From: Paenibacillus lutrae
GTDB taxonomy: Bacteria > Bacillota > Bacilli > Paenibacillales > NBRC-103111
NCBI RefSeq assembly: GCF_009757775.1
Contig: NZ_RHLK01000008.1
Coordinates: forward strand, 63,171 to 127,170
DNA: 64,000 nt
Direction: 5' to 3'
The notes beneath the pieces were generated by a model. It was not told the origin of the DNA. It worked only from the letters and a program-made list of their open reading frames with translations, and made no database searches. Within the stretch, counting starts at the first letter, position 1; each line of letters begins with the position of its first letter. Position numbers and translations under genes: made by a program. Positions 20,554 to 30,003 of this stretch are shown here, in pieces.

Positions 20554-22023
20554 ATGACCATAAACCATCAATCGACACAGACTTTACGGATTCTTCATAC
20601 GAATGACCTGCATAGTCATTTTGAGCAGATGCCTAAGATAGCCTCTTGCTTCAAAGAACTGAAACGCCGCTATGCAGGCGAAGCTATATTGACGCTCGAT
20701 ATTGGCGATCACATGGACCGGATGCGCCTCGAAACAGAAGGTACGAACGGTTCCGCCAACATAGAAGTGATGAACGCTACAGGTTACGAGGCGATGGTGC
20801 CGGGCAACAATGAAGGGCTGACCTACGATCATGAATCGCTTAGAGAGCTATTCGAGAAGCACGCCCTTTTTCCGGTTATCGGAAGCAACATCGAGGATAC
20901 CCTTACAGGGAAGACGCCGGGATGGATGCTCCCTTACCATCTTATCCGTAAAGGAGAGCTGACTGTCGGGCTCATCGGCCTCACAGTCGCATTTACTGAT
21001 TATTACCAGCTCCTCGGCTGGGATGTCCGCGATCCGATGGAATCGGCAGCCTGGTGGGTCGATAAGCTCCGTCCGCAGTGCGATGTGCTTATTGTCCTGT
21101 CTCATTTGGGGATTCGGTACGACGAGCGTCTTGCGGAGGAAATCGACGGGATTGACGTGATTCTCGGCGCCCATACGCACCATTTGCTGGAGGAGCCTCT
21201 TCTTATCCGAAATACGCTGGTATGTGCAGCGGGGAAGTACGGGAACTACGCCGGTGAAGTGAAAGTAGAGGTCGATTTGACTCAGCGGCGAATACTCCGG
21301 ATGAGCGGGCGCGTACACCCGATGTCCGAATGGGAAGATGATCCGGTCATCCACGAAATTCTTAGCCGCAATATGGAGCTTGGCAGGCGTGCTCTGGATA
21401 TTCATGTGGCGGAGCTGGCCGGTCCTCTGGAGCTTGACTGGTACCGGGAGTCCGCGCTCGGCAACCTGCTTGCGTCCGCGCTGCGCCGCTGGATGAGCGC
21501 CGAGATCGGGCTGGTCAACGCCGGACAGCTCCTGCGCGGGCTTGCGGCAGGACCTGTCACGCTGGGCCATCTTCTCGCCATCTGTCCCGGCCCTATTAAC
21601 CCCTGCCGCGTTAAGCTGGCGGGAGATAAGCTGCGGCAGGCTCTGGAGGAGTCGCTGCTGCCGGAATTTCAAGAGAAGCCGATCCGCGGCTACGGCTTCC
21701 GCGGAGAAGTGCTTGGCATGCTCTGTATCGATGGAATGACGGTCCGTTACGATCCGGAAGGTGAACCGATGAACCGGATCACGGAAGCGTTCATCGGGGA
21801 TGAGCCGCTCGAAGACCGCCGGATTTATAGCGTCGGCATGATCGACATGTTTACTTTCGGCGTCGGCTACATGTCTCTGAGCGAAGGCAGCGATGTGGAG
21901 TATCTGCTGCCGGAACTTCTGCGGGATATCCTTCGTGAGGAGCTGCGGTTAGGGGAGCATTTGGAAGAAGCGGAAGAGCCAAGGTGGTATCCCTTTGCCG
22001 GTAAACAGCCGCTGCAGGAATGA
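20554..22023 (+). CDS. YunD-type metallophosphoesterase/5'-nucleotidase
   Basis: The protein of 489 residues starts at the ATG at 20554, which has GGAGGTGA just upstream. The calcineurin-like metal site is read in LHTNDLHSHFEQM, LDIGDHMDR, VPGNNEGLTYD (N-N-E where N-H-E is common), VLSHLGIRYDE and LGAHTHHLLEE. The C-terminal half is the 5'-nucleotidase substrate domain (SALGNLLASALRRW, AGQLLRGL). There is no signal peptide, as in YunD of Bacillus subtilis and unlike secreted UshA, so it acts in the cytoplasm on nucleotides or UDP-sugars. The exact substrate is unknown. Confidence 0.88.
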   Translation: MTINHQSTQTLRILHTNDLHSHFEQMPKIASCFKELKRRYAGEAILTLDIGDHMDRMRLETEGTNGSANIEVMNATGYEAMVPGNNEGLTYDHESLRELFEKHALFPVIGSNIEDTLTGKTPGWMLPYHLIRKGELTVGLIGLTVAFTDYYQLLGWDVRDPMESAAWWVDKLRPQCDVLIVLSHLGIRYDERLAEEIDGIDVILGAHTHHLLEEPLLIRNTLVCAAGKYGNYAGEVKVEVDLTQRRILRMSGRVHPMSEWEDDPVIHEILSRNMELGRRALDIHVAELAGPLELDWYRESALGNLLASALRRWMSAEIGLVNAGQLLRGLAAGPVTLGHLLAICPGPINPCRVKLAGDKLRQALEESLLPEFQEKPIRGYGFRGEVLGMLCIDGMTVRYDPEGEPMNRITEAFIGDEPLEDRRIYSVGMIDMFTFGVGYMSLSEGSDVEYLLPELLRDILREELRLGEHLEEAEEPRWYPFAGKQPLQE

Positions 22024-22195
22024 AGATGCCGGCTGCAATGCTGCCAGCATCCGAGGACAGGCGAATACCGGCTGCCATCTTGTCCGGGTTCTTGTTCCAT
22101 TGTAAGCCTACTTTAGATACGAATAGGGGCGCGTGACTTGCCGGCCGGCAACAAGTCGGACTATCAAATCCCGCCCGAATTGCTAGGGGGAGCCT

Positions 22196-23026
22196 ATGTA
22201 CAGTCTGTGGATTGCCGCGATTATCGGAATTATTGAGGGACTGACGGAATTTCTTCCGGTTTCCTCAACCGGACACATGATTCTGGCCCAGTCTTTGCTG
22301 GGAGTCAATGAAGATGAACCGCTGATGAAGACTTTTACCATCGTGATTCAGCTCGGAGCGATACTGGCTGTTGTCATTGTGTACTGGAGACGTATTCTCC
22401 GTATTATCGGAATAGATCGTGAGCCTGTTGCCGTAAAGGCGGGAGAGTCCAGACTTTCGCTGGTTCACATTCTGCTCGGAATTGTGCCGGCTATGCTGAT
22501 TGCCTTTTTATTTGATGATCTGATCGAGACCTACTTATTCTCACCGCACACGGTTGTCGTATCGCTTATTCTCGGCGGTATCCTGATGATTGTGGCAGAG
22601 AAGAAAATGGACCGTAATACAGCTCCTGTTGTCGAAGACATGGATGGTATATCGCTCCGTCAAGCCTTACTTATCGGGCTGTATCAATGTCTGGCTGTGC
22701 TGATTCCAGGCTTCTCGCGTTCGGGAGCCACGATGGCGGGAGGCATGCTGCACGGCGTCAGCCGTAAGGCGGGGGCGGATTTTACTTTCATTATGGCCGT
22801 ACCGATTATGTTTGCCGCCAGTTCTTATTCGCTGCTCAAAAGCTACAAGAATTTTACGGCGGATGATATCCTTTTCTTCTTGACGGGATTTGTTGTTTCC
22901 TTCCTTGTCGCTCTGCTGGCAATCGTTACGTTTATCCGGTTTGTGCAGCGCATGAAACTGACCTATTTCTCCTATTACCGGTTTGCATTAGCCACAATTT
23001 TTATCGTTTATTTATACATCATTTGA
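22196..23026 (+). CDS. uppP: undecaprenyl-diphosphatase UppP
   Basis: UppP (BacA) dephosphorylates undecaprenyl pyrophosphate at the membrane to recycle the lipid carrier for peptidoglycan and other envelope polymers; overexpression gives bacitracin resistance. The 276-residue polytopic protein carries both signature loops, EGLTEFLPVSSTGHMIL (residues 14-30) and PGFSRSGATMAGGMLHG, with the catalytic Glu, Ser and Arg residues. The ATG follows CTAGGGGGAGCCT. It is monocistronic, ended by the hairpin at 23048. Firm. Confidence 0.96.
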   Translation: MYSLWIAAIIGIIEGLTEFLPVSSTGHMILAQSLLGVNEDEPLMKTFTIVIQLGAILAVVIVYWRRILRIIGIDREPVAVKAGESRLSLVHILLGIVPAMLIAFLFDDLIETYLFSPHTVVVSLILGGILMIVAEKKMDRNTAPVVEDMDGISLRQALLIGLYQCLAVLIPGFSRSGATMAGGMLHGVSRKAGADFTFIMAVPIMFAASSYSLLKSYKNFTADDILFFLTGFVVSFLVALLAIVTFIRFVQRMKLTYFSYYRFALATIFIVYLYII

Positions 23027-23047
23027 CTATTTTGTGTGAGGGCCGTG

Positions 23048-23073
23048 AACCGCGTCGAAAAAACGCGGTTTTT
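23048..23073 (+). terminator. terminator of uppP
   Basis: AACCGCG and CGCGGTT pair around TCGAAAAAA and are followed by TTTTTG. Confidence 0.85.
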
Positions 23074-23151
23074 GTATTGCTCTTTCCAAAAATATCTTAT
23101 ACAGTAAGAGAATAGAGAGAAACATTCCAGAAACGTGGGGTTACGAATACT

Positions 23152-24243
23152 ATGCGGCTTTTTCCCATCAGCATGTGCCGTGCCGGTATGAAGCTGGGCA
23201 AGCACATTTATAATGAACAAGGTATGGTACTGCTGGCTGAAGGTGTCGAGTTGACGCAGCCGCTCCTGGACCGCCTGAATCGCCATGGAATTAACTACCT
23301 GTATATTCAGGATTCCTTAACGGACGATATCGTTCACGTAGAGCTGATTTCCGAGGAGAACAAGAATAAGCTTCTCAGAGAAATCCGGAGTTCGTTCCGC
23401 AAACTGGCGAACGATCCGGGACGCAGATCATCATTAGCGAGTTATCATCATTTCGGCAAAACGTTCCGTATGCATATGGACGGTCTGATTGAAGATTTGT
23501 CCAGGCACGGCGACGCGATGATTATGCTGTCTGACATCCAGATCAAGGACAACTATTTGTATCAGCATTCACTTAATGTCTGTATGTATGCCACCATGCT
23601 CGGGATGAGTCATGGTTACGGGAAGGATGAATTAATGACTTTGGGGCTGGGTGCCTTGCTCCACGATATAGGCAAGACGCAAATACCGGATGAGATCCTG
23701 TGCAAACCGACTCAATTATCGGATTCGGAATTCTCCGAGATGCAGAACCATACCGTCTACGGGTATCGGATCCTCAAAGAGGAACCTAACATTCCCCTGC
23801 TGTCTGCGCATTGTGCCTTCCAGCATCATGAACGCATGAACGGAAGCGGGTATCCCCGCGGTATCAAAGGGGATGAAATCCACCCGTATGCGAAATGGAT
23901 CGCGATGGTGGATTCCTACGATGCTCTGACTACCCACCGGGTGTACCGGCCGGCGTTGCTGCCTCATGAGGCATTAGAAGTGATTATGGGCGGCGCCAAC
24001 ACTCTGTATGATCCGGATATGGTGAATTTGTTCCGGGACAAGGTGGCGATTTACCCGCTGGGGGTAACGGTGTCTCTGTGCACGGGCGATATTGGGGTTG
24101 TCGTAGATTTGAATGCCTCTATGCCGCAGCGGCCGGTAGTCCGCATTATCGAGAATCAGCAGAGGGAACCGCTCAAAGTTCCTTATGAGGTCGATTTGTC
24201 CAAGCAATTATCCATTATGATAACCAGTATCAATCCGGCCTGA
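23152..24243 (+). CDS. HD-GYP domain protein, probable c-di-GMP phosphodiesterase
   Basis: The 363-residue protein starts MRLFPISMCRAGMKLGKHIYNEQG, a DUF3391-like region, and then has HD-GYP motifs: QHSLNVCMYATMLG, LHDIGKTQIPDEIL, HTVYGYRIL, and HHERMNGSGYPRG. A small C-terminal beta domain (VAIYPLGVTVSLCTGDIGVV) follows, often seen in Paenibacillus and Bacillus HD-GYP proteins. It is paralogous to the protein at 16887. No receiver or sensor domain is present, so input may come through the N-terminal part. Activity is inferred from the motifs. Confidence 0.92.
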   Translation: MRLFPISMCRAGMKLGKHIYNEQGMVLLAEGVELTQPLLDRLNRHGINYLYIQDSLTDDIVHVELISEENKNKLLREIRSSFRKLANDPGRRSSLASYHHFGKTFRMHMDGLIEDLSRHGDAMIMLSDIQIKDNYLYQHSLNVCMYATMLGMSHGYGKDELMTLGLGALLHDIGKTQIPDEILCKPTQLSDSEFSEMQNHTVYGYRILKEEPNIPLLSAHCAFQHHERMNGSGYPRGIKGDEIHPYAKWIAMVDSYDALTTHRVYRPALLPHEALEVIMGGANTLYDPDMVNLFRDKVAIYPLGVTVSLCTGDIGVVVDLNASMPQRPVVRIIENQQREPLKVPYEVDLSKQLSIMITSINPA

Positions 24244-24265
24244 TTCCGATTTAGATTGTCCGCAG

Positions 24266-24288
24266 AAACTCCCTTAGGGGAGTTTTTG
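24266..24288 (+). terminator. terminator of the second HD-GYP gene
   Basis: AAACTCCC and GGGAGTTT pair around TTAG, followed by TTG. Confidence 0.85.
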
Positions 24289-24730
24289 TTTATTTCCGGC
24301 TGGAAATCGCTGATAAAAAAGGAATGAACTGCCCTATACTAGGAAGGCAGGGGCTGTATGCGCTCATTACGGGAGGGCCTGCTTTCAGCCAAGGCACACT
24401 GAGCCGGATTCAAGACCAATTGCGAGTGGTAATTATATATATTCTTGATCAGAAGTTTTCTGATCTCACGGATGAAGAGAAGATGGGACGGGGGATTACG
24501 AGCGGAGTAGGGCCGGGGACTGATGAGAACCGGCCCGCTTATCTTAAATCAGGGTTGGGCTGCTTCCTTCGCTGATGAAGCGGCTGCGGAGCATGGTTTA
24601 TTTCATTTTTAAGCGGCATCAGGTACAATAGAGGGCATATGTCCGCTACAGGCGGGGTATGACCAGGGGGATCCTAGCGATCGCCCAATTTTGTTACCGG
24701 ATGTGAACTCAATTGATTAATGAACCAACG
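24289..24730. other. intergenic region upstream of the YfkAB-like gene
   Basis: About 440 bases. A plus-strand frame of 83 codons at 24324-24575 has no ribosome binding site or recognisable sequence and I do not call it. TACAAT near 24626 is a possible -10. The part from 24640 to 24690 is G+C-rich and could fold, but I recognise no riboswitch class. Confidence 0.4.
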
Positions 24731-25843
24731 ATGAACCGTACCTGGACCGAACTCTCACCTTCTTATGATCCGTGGGATCCGATTCGTTCGCTGAGGCAGT
24801 ACGGACGCCATACTTTAACGAGTGTCGAATTTACCGTATCCAACTTATGCAATATGCGCTGTGAACATTGTGCGGTGGGCGATACGCTCGTCATGCAGGA
24901 GGGACCCAAGCTTCCCTTGGCCGATGCGCTGCGTAAACTGGACGAGGTGGAGCACCTGGAGACGATCAGTATAACAGGCGGGGAGCCGACTTTTTCCGTG
25001 AAAACGGTGAAAGACTATATGGTTCCGCTTCTCCGCTATGCGCATGAGCGCGGCGTACGCACTCAAATCAATTCGAACCTGACACTCGATCTGGAGCGCT
25101 ATGAATGGATTGCTCCTTATCTGGATGTTATGCACATTTCGTTTAATTACACGAATGCAGAAGATTTCCACGAAGTCGGTTTTGTAAGGTCGGGCCGGCC
25201 TGTCGGGATCAAGTCGGCCAGCCGGCTCTACGAGCGCATGCTGGAGAACGCCGCCGCTCTAAGCAAAGGCGGCATGTTCATTTCTGCGGAGTCGATGCTG
25301 AACACCCGGACCCAGGATCATATTGCGCAGATCCATAGGCTGATTGTCGAGATGGGATGCAGACGCCATGAAGTGCATCCGATGTATCCGAGTTCTTTTG
25401 CATCGAATCTGCCGATTCTCTCCTTGGACCAGATGCGTGAGACGATTCACCGGCTTCTGGACAGTCGTGATCCGGACATGTGGATTCTTCTCGGGACGCT
25501 GCCGTTCTTTGCCTGCAGTTCTTCGGAGGAGGATCAGATGCTTCTTCGCCGTCTGCGCAACGAACCGAACGTCACGGTCCGCAACGATCCGGACGGCCGT
25601 AACCGTCTTAATGTCAATATGTTTACTGGCGACATTTACGTTACGGATTTTGCAGACGTACCTGCTCTAGGCAATTTATCGAATGACCGGCTGGAAGAGG
25701 TGTTTGACCGCTGGATCCAGCACCCTCTCAGCCGTACTGTCGATTGCCATTGCCCGGCGGCCGCATGCTGCGGTCCGAATCTTCTCGTAGCGAATTCTTA
25801 TTACCCGGGCGAAGATTTTACCCGCCGCAAAGCAATCATCTGA
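24731..25843 (+). CDS. yfkAB: YfkAB-type radical SAM/CxCxxxxC motif protein
   Basis: A radical SAM iron-sulfur motif is seen as Cys40, Cys44 and Cys47 in SNLCNMRCEHC, followed by ISITGGEPTFS, which binds SAM. Near the C-terminus TVDCHCPAAACCG contains the CxCxxxxC motif that names this subfamily, probably ligating a second cluster. Length is 370 residues from the ATG at 24731; a TTG at 24713 is an alternative, and neither has a good ribosome binding site. The substrate of the YfkAB family is unknown. It may depend on the Suf system encoded in the same window for its clusters. Confidence 0.88.
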   Translation: MNRTWTELSPSYDPWDPIRSLRQYGRHTLTSVEFTVSNLCNMRCEHCAVGDTLVMQEGPKLPLADALRKLDEVEHLETISITGGEPTFSVKTVKDYMVPLLRYAHERGVRTQINSNLTLDLERYEWIAPYLDVMHISFNYTNAEDFHEVGFVRSGRPVGIKSASRLYERMLENAAALSKGGMFISAESMLNTRTQDHIAQIHRLIVEMGCRRHEVHPMYPSSFASNLPILSLDQMRETIHRLLDSRDPDMWILLGTLPFFACSSSEEDQMLLRRLRNEPNVTVRNDPDGRNRLNVNMFTGDIYVTDFADVPALGNLSNDRLEEVFDRWIQHPLSRTVDCHCPAAACCGPNLLVANSYYPGEDFTRRKAII

Positions 25844-25877
25844 CGACAGAATTCTAGCTGCAAAGGAGACGTATACA

Positions 25878-27239
25878 TTGGGGAGTACATTTGAATGGGA
25901 TAAAATAATTCTGAATATGTCCTTAGTGTTGATACTGGTCCTGCTCAACGGATTTTTCGTGGCTGCGGAGTTTGCTTTAGTCAAAGTACGGCAAACTAAG
26001 CTGCAGCAGTATGTAAGCGAAGGAAATAAAAGAGCTAAATTTGCATATGCCGTTACCAAAAAACTCGATGCTTATTTGTCTGCGACCCAGCTTGGTATTA
26101 CATTGGCCTCCCTCGGTCTTGGCTGGGTAGGGGAAAAGGCAATTGCCCATCTCATTATTGAACCTTTCTTTCATATGTTAAATTGGCATAACTCGGTTCT
26201 ATCCGGAACCCTATCGCTGATTCTTTCATTCTCTATCGTAACCTTTCTGCACATTGTACTTGGGGAGCTTACGCCGAAGTCGCTTGCAATCCGCAAACCG
26301 GATCAAGTGTCTTTGTGGACCTCTGCTCCTCTTATGTATTTCTATAAAATCTTCCTGCCCGCAATCTGGGTCTTGAACGGTGCTGCCAACCTGCTTCTGA
26401 AAATGATCGGGGTTCAGCCTGCTACAGAGCATGAAGCTGCGCATACGGAAGAAGAAATCCGCATATTGATGTATCAGAGCACTCGAAGCGGCCACATTGA
26501 CCGCGATGAAATGAAGCTGTTCGATAATATCTTCGATTTCTCTGATCGGATCGCCCGTGAAGTTATGCTTCCCCGTCTGGATATGGACTGTTTATTTATG
26601 GATCAGCCGCTGGAAGAGAACCTTAAGCTCATCAACGAGAAGAAGCATACCCGTTATCCGGTTGCTCTTGGAGATAAGGATCAGATCATCGGATTCGTCC
26701 ATATTACGGACCTGTTGACAGATGATTTCAAGCTTCATCACGAGCTTCAGGCGTTTATCCGTCCGATTCTGAGCGTACCCGAATCGATGGAGATCAGCAG
26801 AGTGCTCAAGCTGATGCAGAAGAAACACTCCCAGCTTGCCATCGTGGTGGACGAGTATGGCGGCACAGCGGGGATGCTGGCGCTTGGGGATATCATTGAA
26901 GAGATCGTCGGTGAACTGCATGATGAGTTTGACGATGACGAACGTCCCGGTGTGGAAGTGAAAGACAATGTCACTTCCGTTGACGGACGTACACTCATTG
27001 CCGATCTGAATGTCCTGCTTCACTTGTCGATTGAGGACGAAGAAGTGGATTCTATCGGCGGCTGGTTATTCAAGACGCTGGAAGGCGCGCCTGTCAAAGG
27101 ACGCACAATCGAGTACGGGGACCATATCTTCGAAGTGGGCGAAGTGGATCGTCTGCGGATCACCCGGGTCCATATTACCAAGCTGGGTAACAAAAGCAAA
27201 ACAGAGAAAGATGCTACCGCCGTTAACCCTGAACATTAA
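25878..27239 (+). CDS. CNNM/CorC family (hemolysin-like) transporter with CBS domains
   Basis: The 453-residue protein begins with the DUF21/CNNM membrane domain of four helices (LVLILVLLNGFFVAAEFALVK, YLSATQLGITLASLGLGWVGE, SIVTFLHIVLGELTPKSLAI). It continues with a CBS pair (MLPRLDMDCLFMDQPLEENL, then FIRPILSVPESMEISRVL) and the CorC/HlyC C-terminal domain (GGWLFKTLEGAPVKG). Relatives export or transport magnesium, or affect cobalt sensitivity; YhdP and YugS of Bacillus are close. The start is TTG with AAAGGAG 10 bases upstream. It is 17 bases from the next gene, so they probably form an operon. Confidence 0.92.
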   Translation: MGSTFEWDKIILNMSLVLILVLLNGFFVAAEFALVKVRQTKLQQYVSEGNKRAKFAYAVTKKLDAYLSATQLGITLASLGLGWVGEKAIAHLIIEPFFHMLNWHNSVLSGTLSLILSFSIVTFLHIVLGELTPKSLAIRKPDQVSLWTSAPLMYFYKIFLPAIWVLNGAANLLLKMIGVQPATEHEAAHTEEEIRILMYQSTRSGHIDRDEMKLFDNIFDFSDRIAREVMLPRLDMDCLFMDQPLEENLKLINEKKHTRYPVALGDKDQIIGFVHITDLLTDDFKLHHELQAFIRPILSVPESMEISRVLKLMQKKHSQLAIVVDEYGGTAGMLALGDIIEEIVGELHDEFDDDERPGVEVKDNVTSVDGRTLIADLNVLLHLSIEDEEVDSIGGWLFKTLEGAPVKGRTIEYGDHIFEVGEVDRLRITRVHITKLGNKSKTEKDATAVNPEH

Positions 27240-27256
27240 GGGGGAATGTCTTTCCG

Positions 27257-28303
27257 GTGTCGTGGAAAACAGCAGCGATTATGATTCTGGGGCTCTTGAT
27301 GCTGTATGGCCTCTTTACGGTAGGCCTGCCGTTCTTGCTGGCTATTGTGACCGCCATGCTGCTCGAGCCTGTAGTAGCTCTTCTGATGAGGCTGCTTGGA
27401 ATGGGCCGTTTTACAGCCGTATCTTTAGTCAGTACACTTTTTACTGCGCTGACCCTGGGATTATTCTCCTTGATCGGAGCCAAGGCATTTGTAGAATTCA
27501 TGAACTTGTGGGGCAGAATCCCCGCTTATATCGGCGAAGCGAGCCTTTATCTGGAAGATGCCGCCTCTCATGCACGTATGAGAATGAACACGCTTTTCTC
27601 AAGTAACGACACACAGGTCCAGCTCTGGCTGGAGAATGGACTGGCATCCGCCGCGCAGGCTTTTCAGCGATTTGTTCTTATGCTGTCCGATTCATTCCTC
27701 GGAGCGGCTGCGGCCATTCCGAATTTCCTGATACTATTCGTGGTGTATCTGATTTCTCTTTATTTGATTTCTTATTCTTTGCCTGCTATGAAACATTCCC
27801 TGCTGCAGTTATTCGACGACCGCTCCCGCGAGAAAGTGGAGAATATGATGATTTCCCTGAGGCAGGCCCTCTTCGGCTTTATGTACGCGCAGGTGATGAT
27901 GTCAATGCTGACGTATGTGCTCACGCTGATCGGACTGCTCTTTATCCGGACCGAGTATCCGCTGGCGATTGCCCTTCTCGTCATGTTCATGGAATTCGTC
28001 CCGGTAATCGGTACCGGTCTTGTGTTCATCCCTTGGGCCCTGTACAGGCTGCTGCTTGGCGATCCGGGAATGGCGACACAGATTTTCCTGCTCTTTGTGG
28101 TGATTACCATCGTCCGGCGTGTAATCGAACCGAAGATTCTAAGTAATTCTGTGGGAATCAGCGCCTTGGCTGCTATGGTCAGCCTGTATGTCGGCTTCGA
28201 GCTGATGGGGGTTGCCGGTATGTTCCTGGGGCCTCTGGTCATCATTCTGATTCAAACCATGAGGCAGGTAGGGCTGCTGCAGTTTAAGATTAATCTGGAT
28301 TAA
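27257..28303 (+). CDS. AI-2E/YtvI-type sporulation integral membrane protein
   Basis: The 348-residue protein is highly hydrophobic with about eight membrane segments and belongs to the AI-2E (PerM/YtvI) family. Marks are LPFLLAIVTAMLLEPVVALL at the N-terminus, the central YLISLYLISYSLPAMKHSLL, and the C-terminal VEPKILSNSVGISALAAMVS-like segment (read IEPKILSNSVGI), then LMGVAGMFLGPLVIILI. YtvI is sporulation-linked in Bacillus; transport substrate unknown. The GTG start has AAGGGGGAA upstream. It follows the CNNM gene closely. Confidence 0.85.
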   Translation: MSWKTAAIMILGLLMLYGLFTVGLPFLLAIVTAMLLEPVVALLMRLLGMGRFTAVSLVSTLFTALTLGLFSLIGAKAFVEFMNLWGRIPAYIGEASLYLEDAASHARMRMNTLFSSNDTQVQLWLENGLASAAQAFQRFVLMLSDSFLGAAAAIPNFLILFVVYLISLYLISYSLPAMKHSLLQLFDDRSREKVENMMISLRQALFGFMYAQVMMSMLTYVLTLIGLLFIRTEYPLAIALLVMFMEFVPVIGTGLVFIPWALYRLLLGDPGMATQIFLLFVVITIVRRVIEPKILSNSVGISALAAMVSLYVGFELMGVAGMFLGPLVIILIQTMRQVGLLQFKINLD

Positions 28304-28330
28304 CGTATTTTTTTCTTTATGTTAAGCACA

Positions 28331-28382
28331 AGAGCCTGTCCGCCCCAAGTTCCCGGGAACTTGGGCGGGCAGGCTCTTTTTT
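28331..28382 (+). terminator. strong terminator after the YtvI-like gene
   Basis: A stem of more than 20 bp, AGAGCCTGTCCGCCCCAAG against CTTGGGCGGGCAGGCTCT, ends in T8. Confidence 0.9.
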
Positions 28383-28471
28383 GAGGAGAAAGACAGTTCA
28401 AAGTTCACAAACTCGTCCATACATGTTCCGGATTATCCGGGCATAAAAATGAAAGGGGTGAATTAGGCAGA

Positions 28472-28492
28472 CGCCTATACCGCCCATAGGCG
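28472..28492. repeat. palindrome upstream of cotJA
   Basis: CGCCTAT and ATAGGCG form a 7-bp inverted repeat around ACCGCCC in the leader of the cotJ operon. CATACATG at 28418-28425 resembles a sigma-E -10 (CATACAnT) with one mismatch, but I see no good -35, so the promoter is not settled. Confidence 0.4.
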
Positions 28493-28548
28493 AATGCATA
28501 AGGTAAGAGGAACGGAAAGCAAAGTTTTTCGGATAAGGAGGATGACCG

Positions 28549-28749
28549 ATGAATCCAGAAGTCAGGGTGTATGTCCCGTTTCGAGGGCCATTTGATCCGT
28601 GTCCGCCTATCGGTGTCAAAACTTTCGTGACGCCGCCCAATTTATTTATCCAATTTCAGCCGATGGGTCTGCCGCAGTTTAGTCCTTATGAAGCGTTGAG
28701 GCTCGGAACACTATGGCCCGATCTGTACAGCAATTATTATCCTAGATGA
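28549..28749 (+). CDS. cotJA: spore coat associated protein CotJA
   Basis: This 66-residue proline- and aromatic-rich protein (VRVYVPFRGPFDPCPPIG, then PPNLFIQFQPMGLPQFSPYE, EALRLGTLWPDLYSNYY) matches CotJA. In Bacillus subtilis CotJA is needed to put CotJC into the inner coat, and the cotJ operon is made in the mother cell under sigma-E. TAAGGAGGATGACCG precedes the ATG. It is the first of three genes, about 50 bases before cotJB. Confidence 0.93.
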   Translation: MNPEVRVYVPFRGPFDPCPPIGVKTFVTPPNLFIQFQPMGLPQFSPYEALRLGTLWPDLYSNYYPR

Positions 28750-28799
28750 TAAGGAGACTAAAGCGCGGTGACTATTGAAGGCGAAAGGAGAAGAAATTG

Positions 28800-29066
28800 A
28801 TGACGATACAGCTGGACGAGAATTATTACCGGATGCTCACCGACTTACAGGCCGCAGATTTTGTTCTGGTTGAACTGACTTTATATCTGGACACTCATCC
28901 CACGGACCGGGCGGCCCTGCAGCAGTTTAATGATTTCTCTATGAAAAGGCAAAAGCTGGCTTATGAATTCCAACTTGCCTATGGACCTCTTACCCAGTTC
29001 GGACAAAGCGGCCCTCCCCAGAACAGCTGGCGGTGGGCCCAGGATCCCTGGCCTTGGCAGGTATAG
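28800..29066 (+). CDS. cotJB: spore coat protein CotJB
   Basis: An 88-residue protein with MLTDLQAADFVLVELTLYLDTHPTD at the N-terminus, the CotJB signature helix, and a tryptophan-rich end (WRWAQDPWPWQ). I choose the ATG at 28800, since GCGAAAGGAG lies 9 bases ahead; a TTG is directly before it. The protein is part of the coat operon between CotJA and CotJC; its own biochemical role is unknown. Confidence 0.93.
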   Translation: MTIQLDENYYRMLTDLQAADFVLVELTLYLDTHPTDRAALQQFNDFSMKRQKLAYEFQLAYGPLTQFGQSGPPQNSWRWAQDPWPWQV

Positions 29067-29158
29067 ATACCGGGGCGCAGAAGCTTACTTGAGTGTGCAG
29101 GCACGCAAACAGGACACCTATAACAAGCACGGGAGTGCGCAAGATAGGGAGGATTTCT

Positions 29159-29728
29159 ATGTGGATATACGAGAAAAAGCTGCAGTACCCGGTCCGTGTA
29201 AGCAAATGCGATCCGCACATGGCGAAGCTGCTGATCGAACAGTACGGGGGTGCGGACGGGGAACTTGCTGCCGCGCTGCGCTACTTGAACCAGCGGTACA
29301 CGATTCCGGACAAAGTAATCGGACTGCTGACGGATATCGGGACCGAGGAATTCGCGCACCTCGAAATGATTGCGACGATGATCTACAAGCTGACTAAAGA
29401 TGCGACACCTGATCAGCTTAAAGCGGCCGGGCTCGGTGATTATTACGTGAACCACGATTCCGCCCTCTATTATCAGAACGCGGCTGGTGTGCCATGGACT
29501 GCAGCTTATATTCAAGCCAAGGGCGATCCGATTGCTGATTTATATGAAGATATAGCGGCAGAGGAAAAAGCCCGTGCGACCTATCAGTGGCTGATTGATT
29601 TAACCGATGACGTCGATTTACAGGATGGGTTGAAGTTTCTGCGAGAGAGGGAAATCATCCATTCCATGCGGTTCAGAGAGGCTGTAGAGATTCTGAAATG
29701 CGAGCGTGAGGCGCAGAAAATATTTTAA
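29159..29728 (+). CDS. cotJC: spore coat protein CotJC, manganese catalase family
   Basis: The 189-residue protein belongs to the ferritin-like manganese catalases. Metal ligands are suggested by Glu and His in GTEEFAHLEMIATMI and in EEKARATYQWLID and REREIIHSMRF. CotJC is an inner-coat protein with presumed catalase-like activity that protects the spore. The start is the ATG at 29159 with AGGGAGGA seven bases upstream. It closes the cotJABC operon. Confidence 0.94.
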   Translation: MWIYEKKLQYPVRVSKCDPHMAKLLIEQYGGADGELAAALRYLNQRYTIPDKVIGLLTDIGTEEFAHLEMIATMIYKLTKDATPDQLKAAGLGDYYVNHDSALYYQNAAGVPWTAAYIQAKGDPIADLYEDIAAEEKARATYQWLIDLTDDVDLQDGLKFLREREIIHSMRFREAVEILKCEREAQKIF

Positions 29729-29743
29729 TGATGGATTCAAAAG

Positions 29744-29775
29744 CGGAAACCGACTCTGTCGGAAATTCCGTTTTT
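29744..29775 (+). terminator. terminator of the cotJ operon
   Basis: CGGAA-a-CCGAC-TCT-GTCGG-aaa-TTCCG makes an interrupted 10-bp stem followed by TTTTT. Confidence 0.8.
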
Positions 29776-30003
29776 CTTATGTTATATGGAAATTTTTTAT
29801 AAACTTACTAATTAACCGTAACTTATTAGTCTCTGAAGCTGTCTATACTTATACAGAAGGATAGGTAGGTTTCCATCAGTCTTATGTGTACAGTATAGAA
29901 TAATTTACCACTAATTTCCTCGGATTTTGCTAAAATGGAAATATGAAGTTCGTTCTCGGCGGAGCAGTTAGACACAGGAACGGACAGGGAGGTTGCTTTT
30001 TAC

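Noticed and set aside
24324-24575. Plus-strand frame of 83 codons between the HD-GYP and YfkAB genes
   Set aside because: No ribosome binding site and no protein-like pattern; too weak to call.
28395-28548. Firm sigma-E promoter for cotJABC
   Set aside because: CATACATG at 28418 fits a -10 with one mismatch, but no matching -35 was seen at the right distance.
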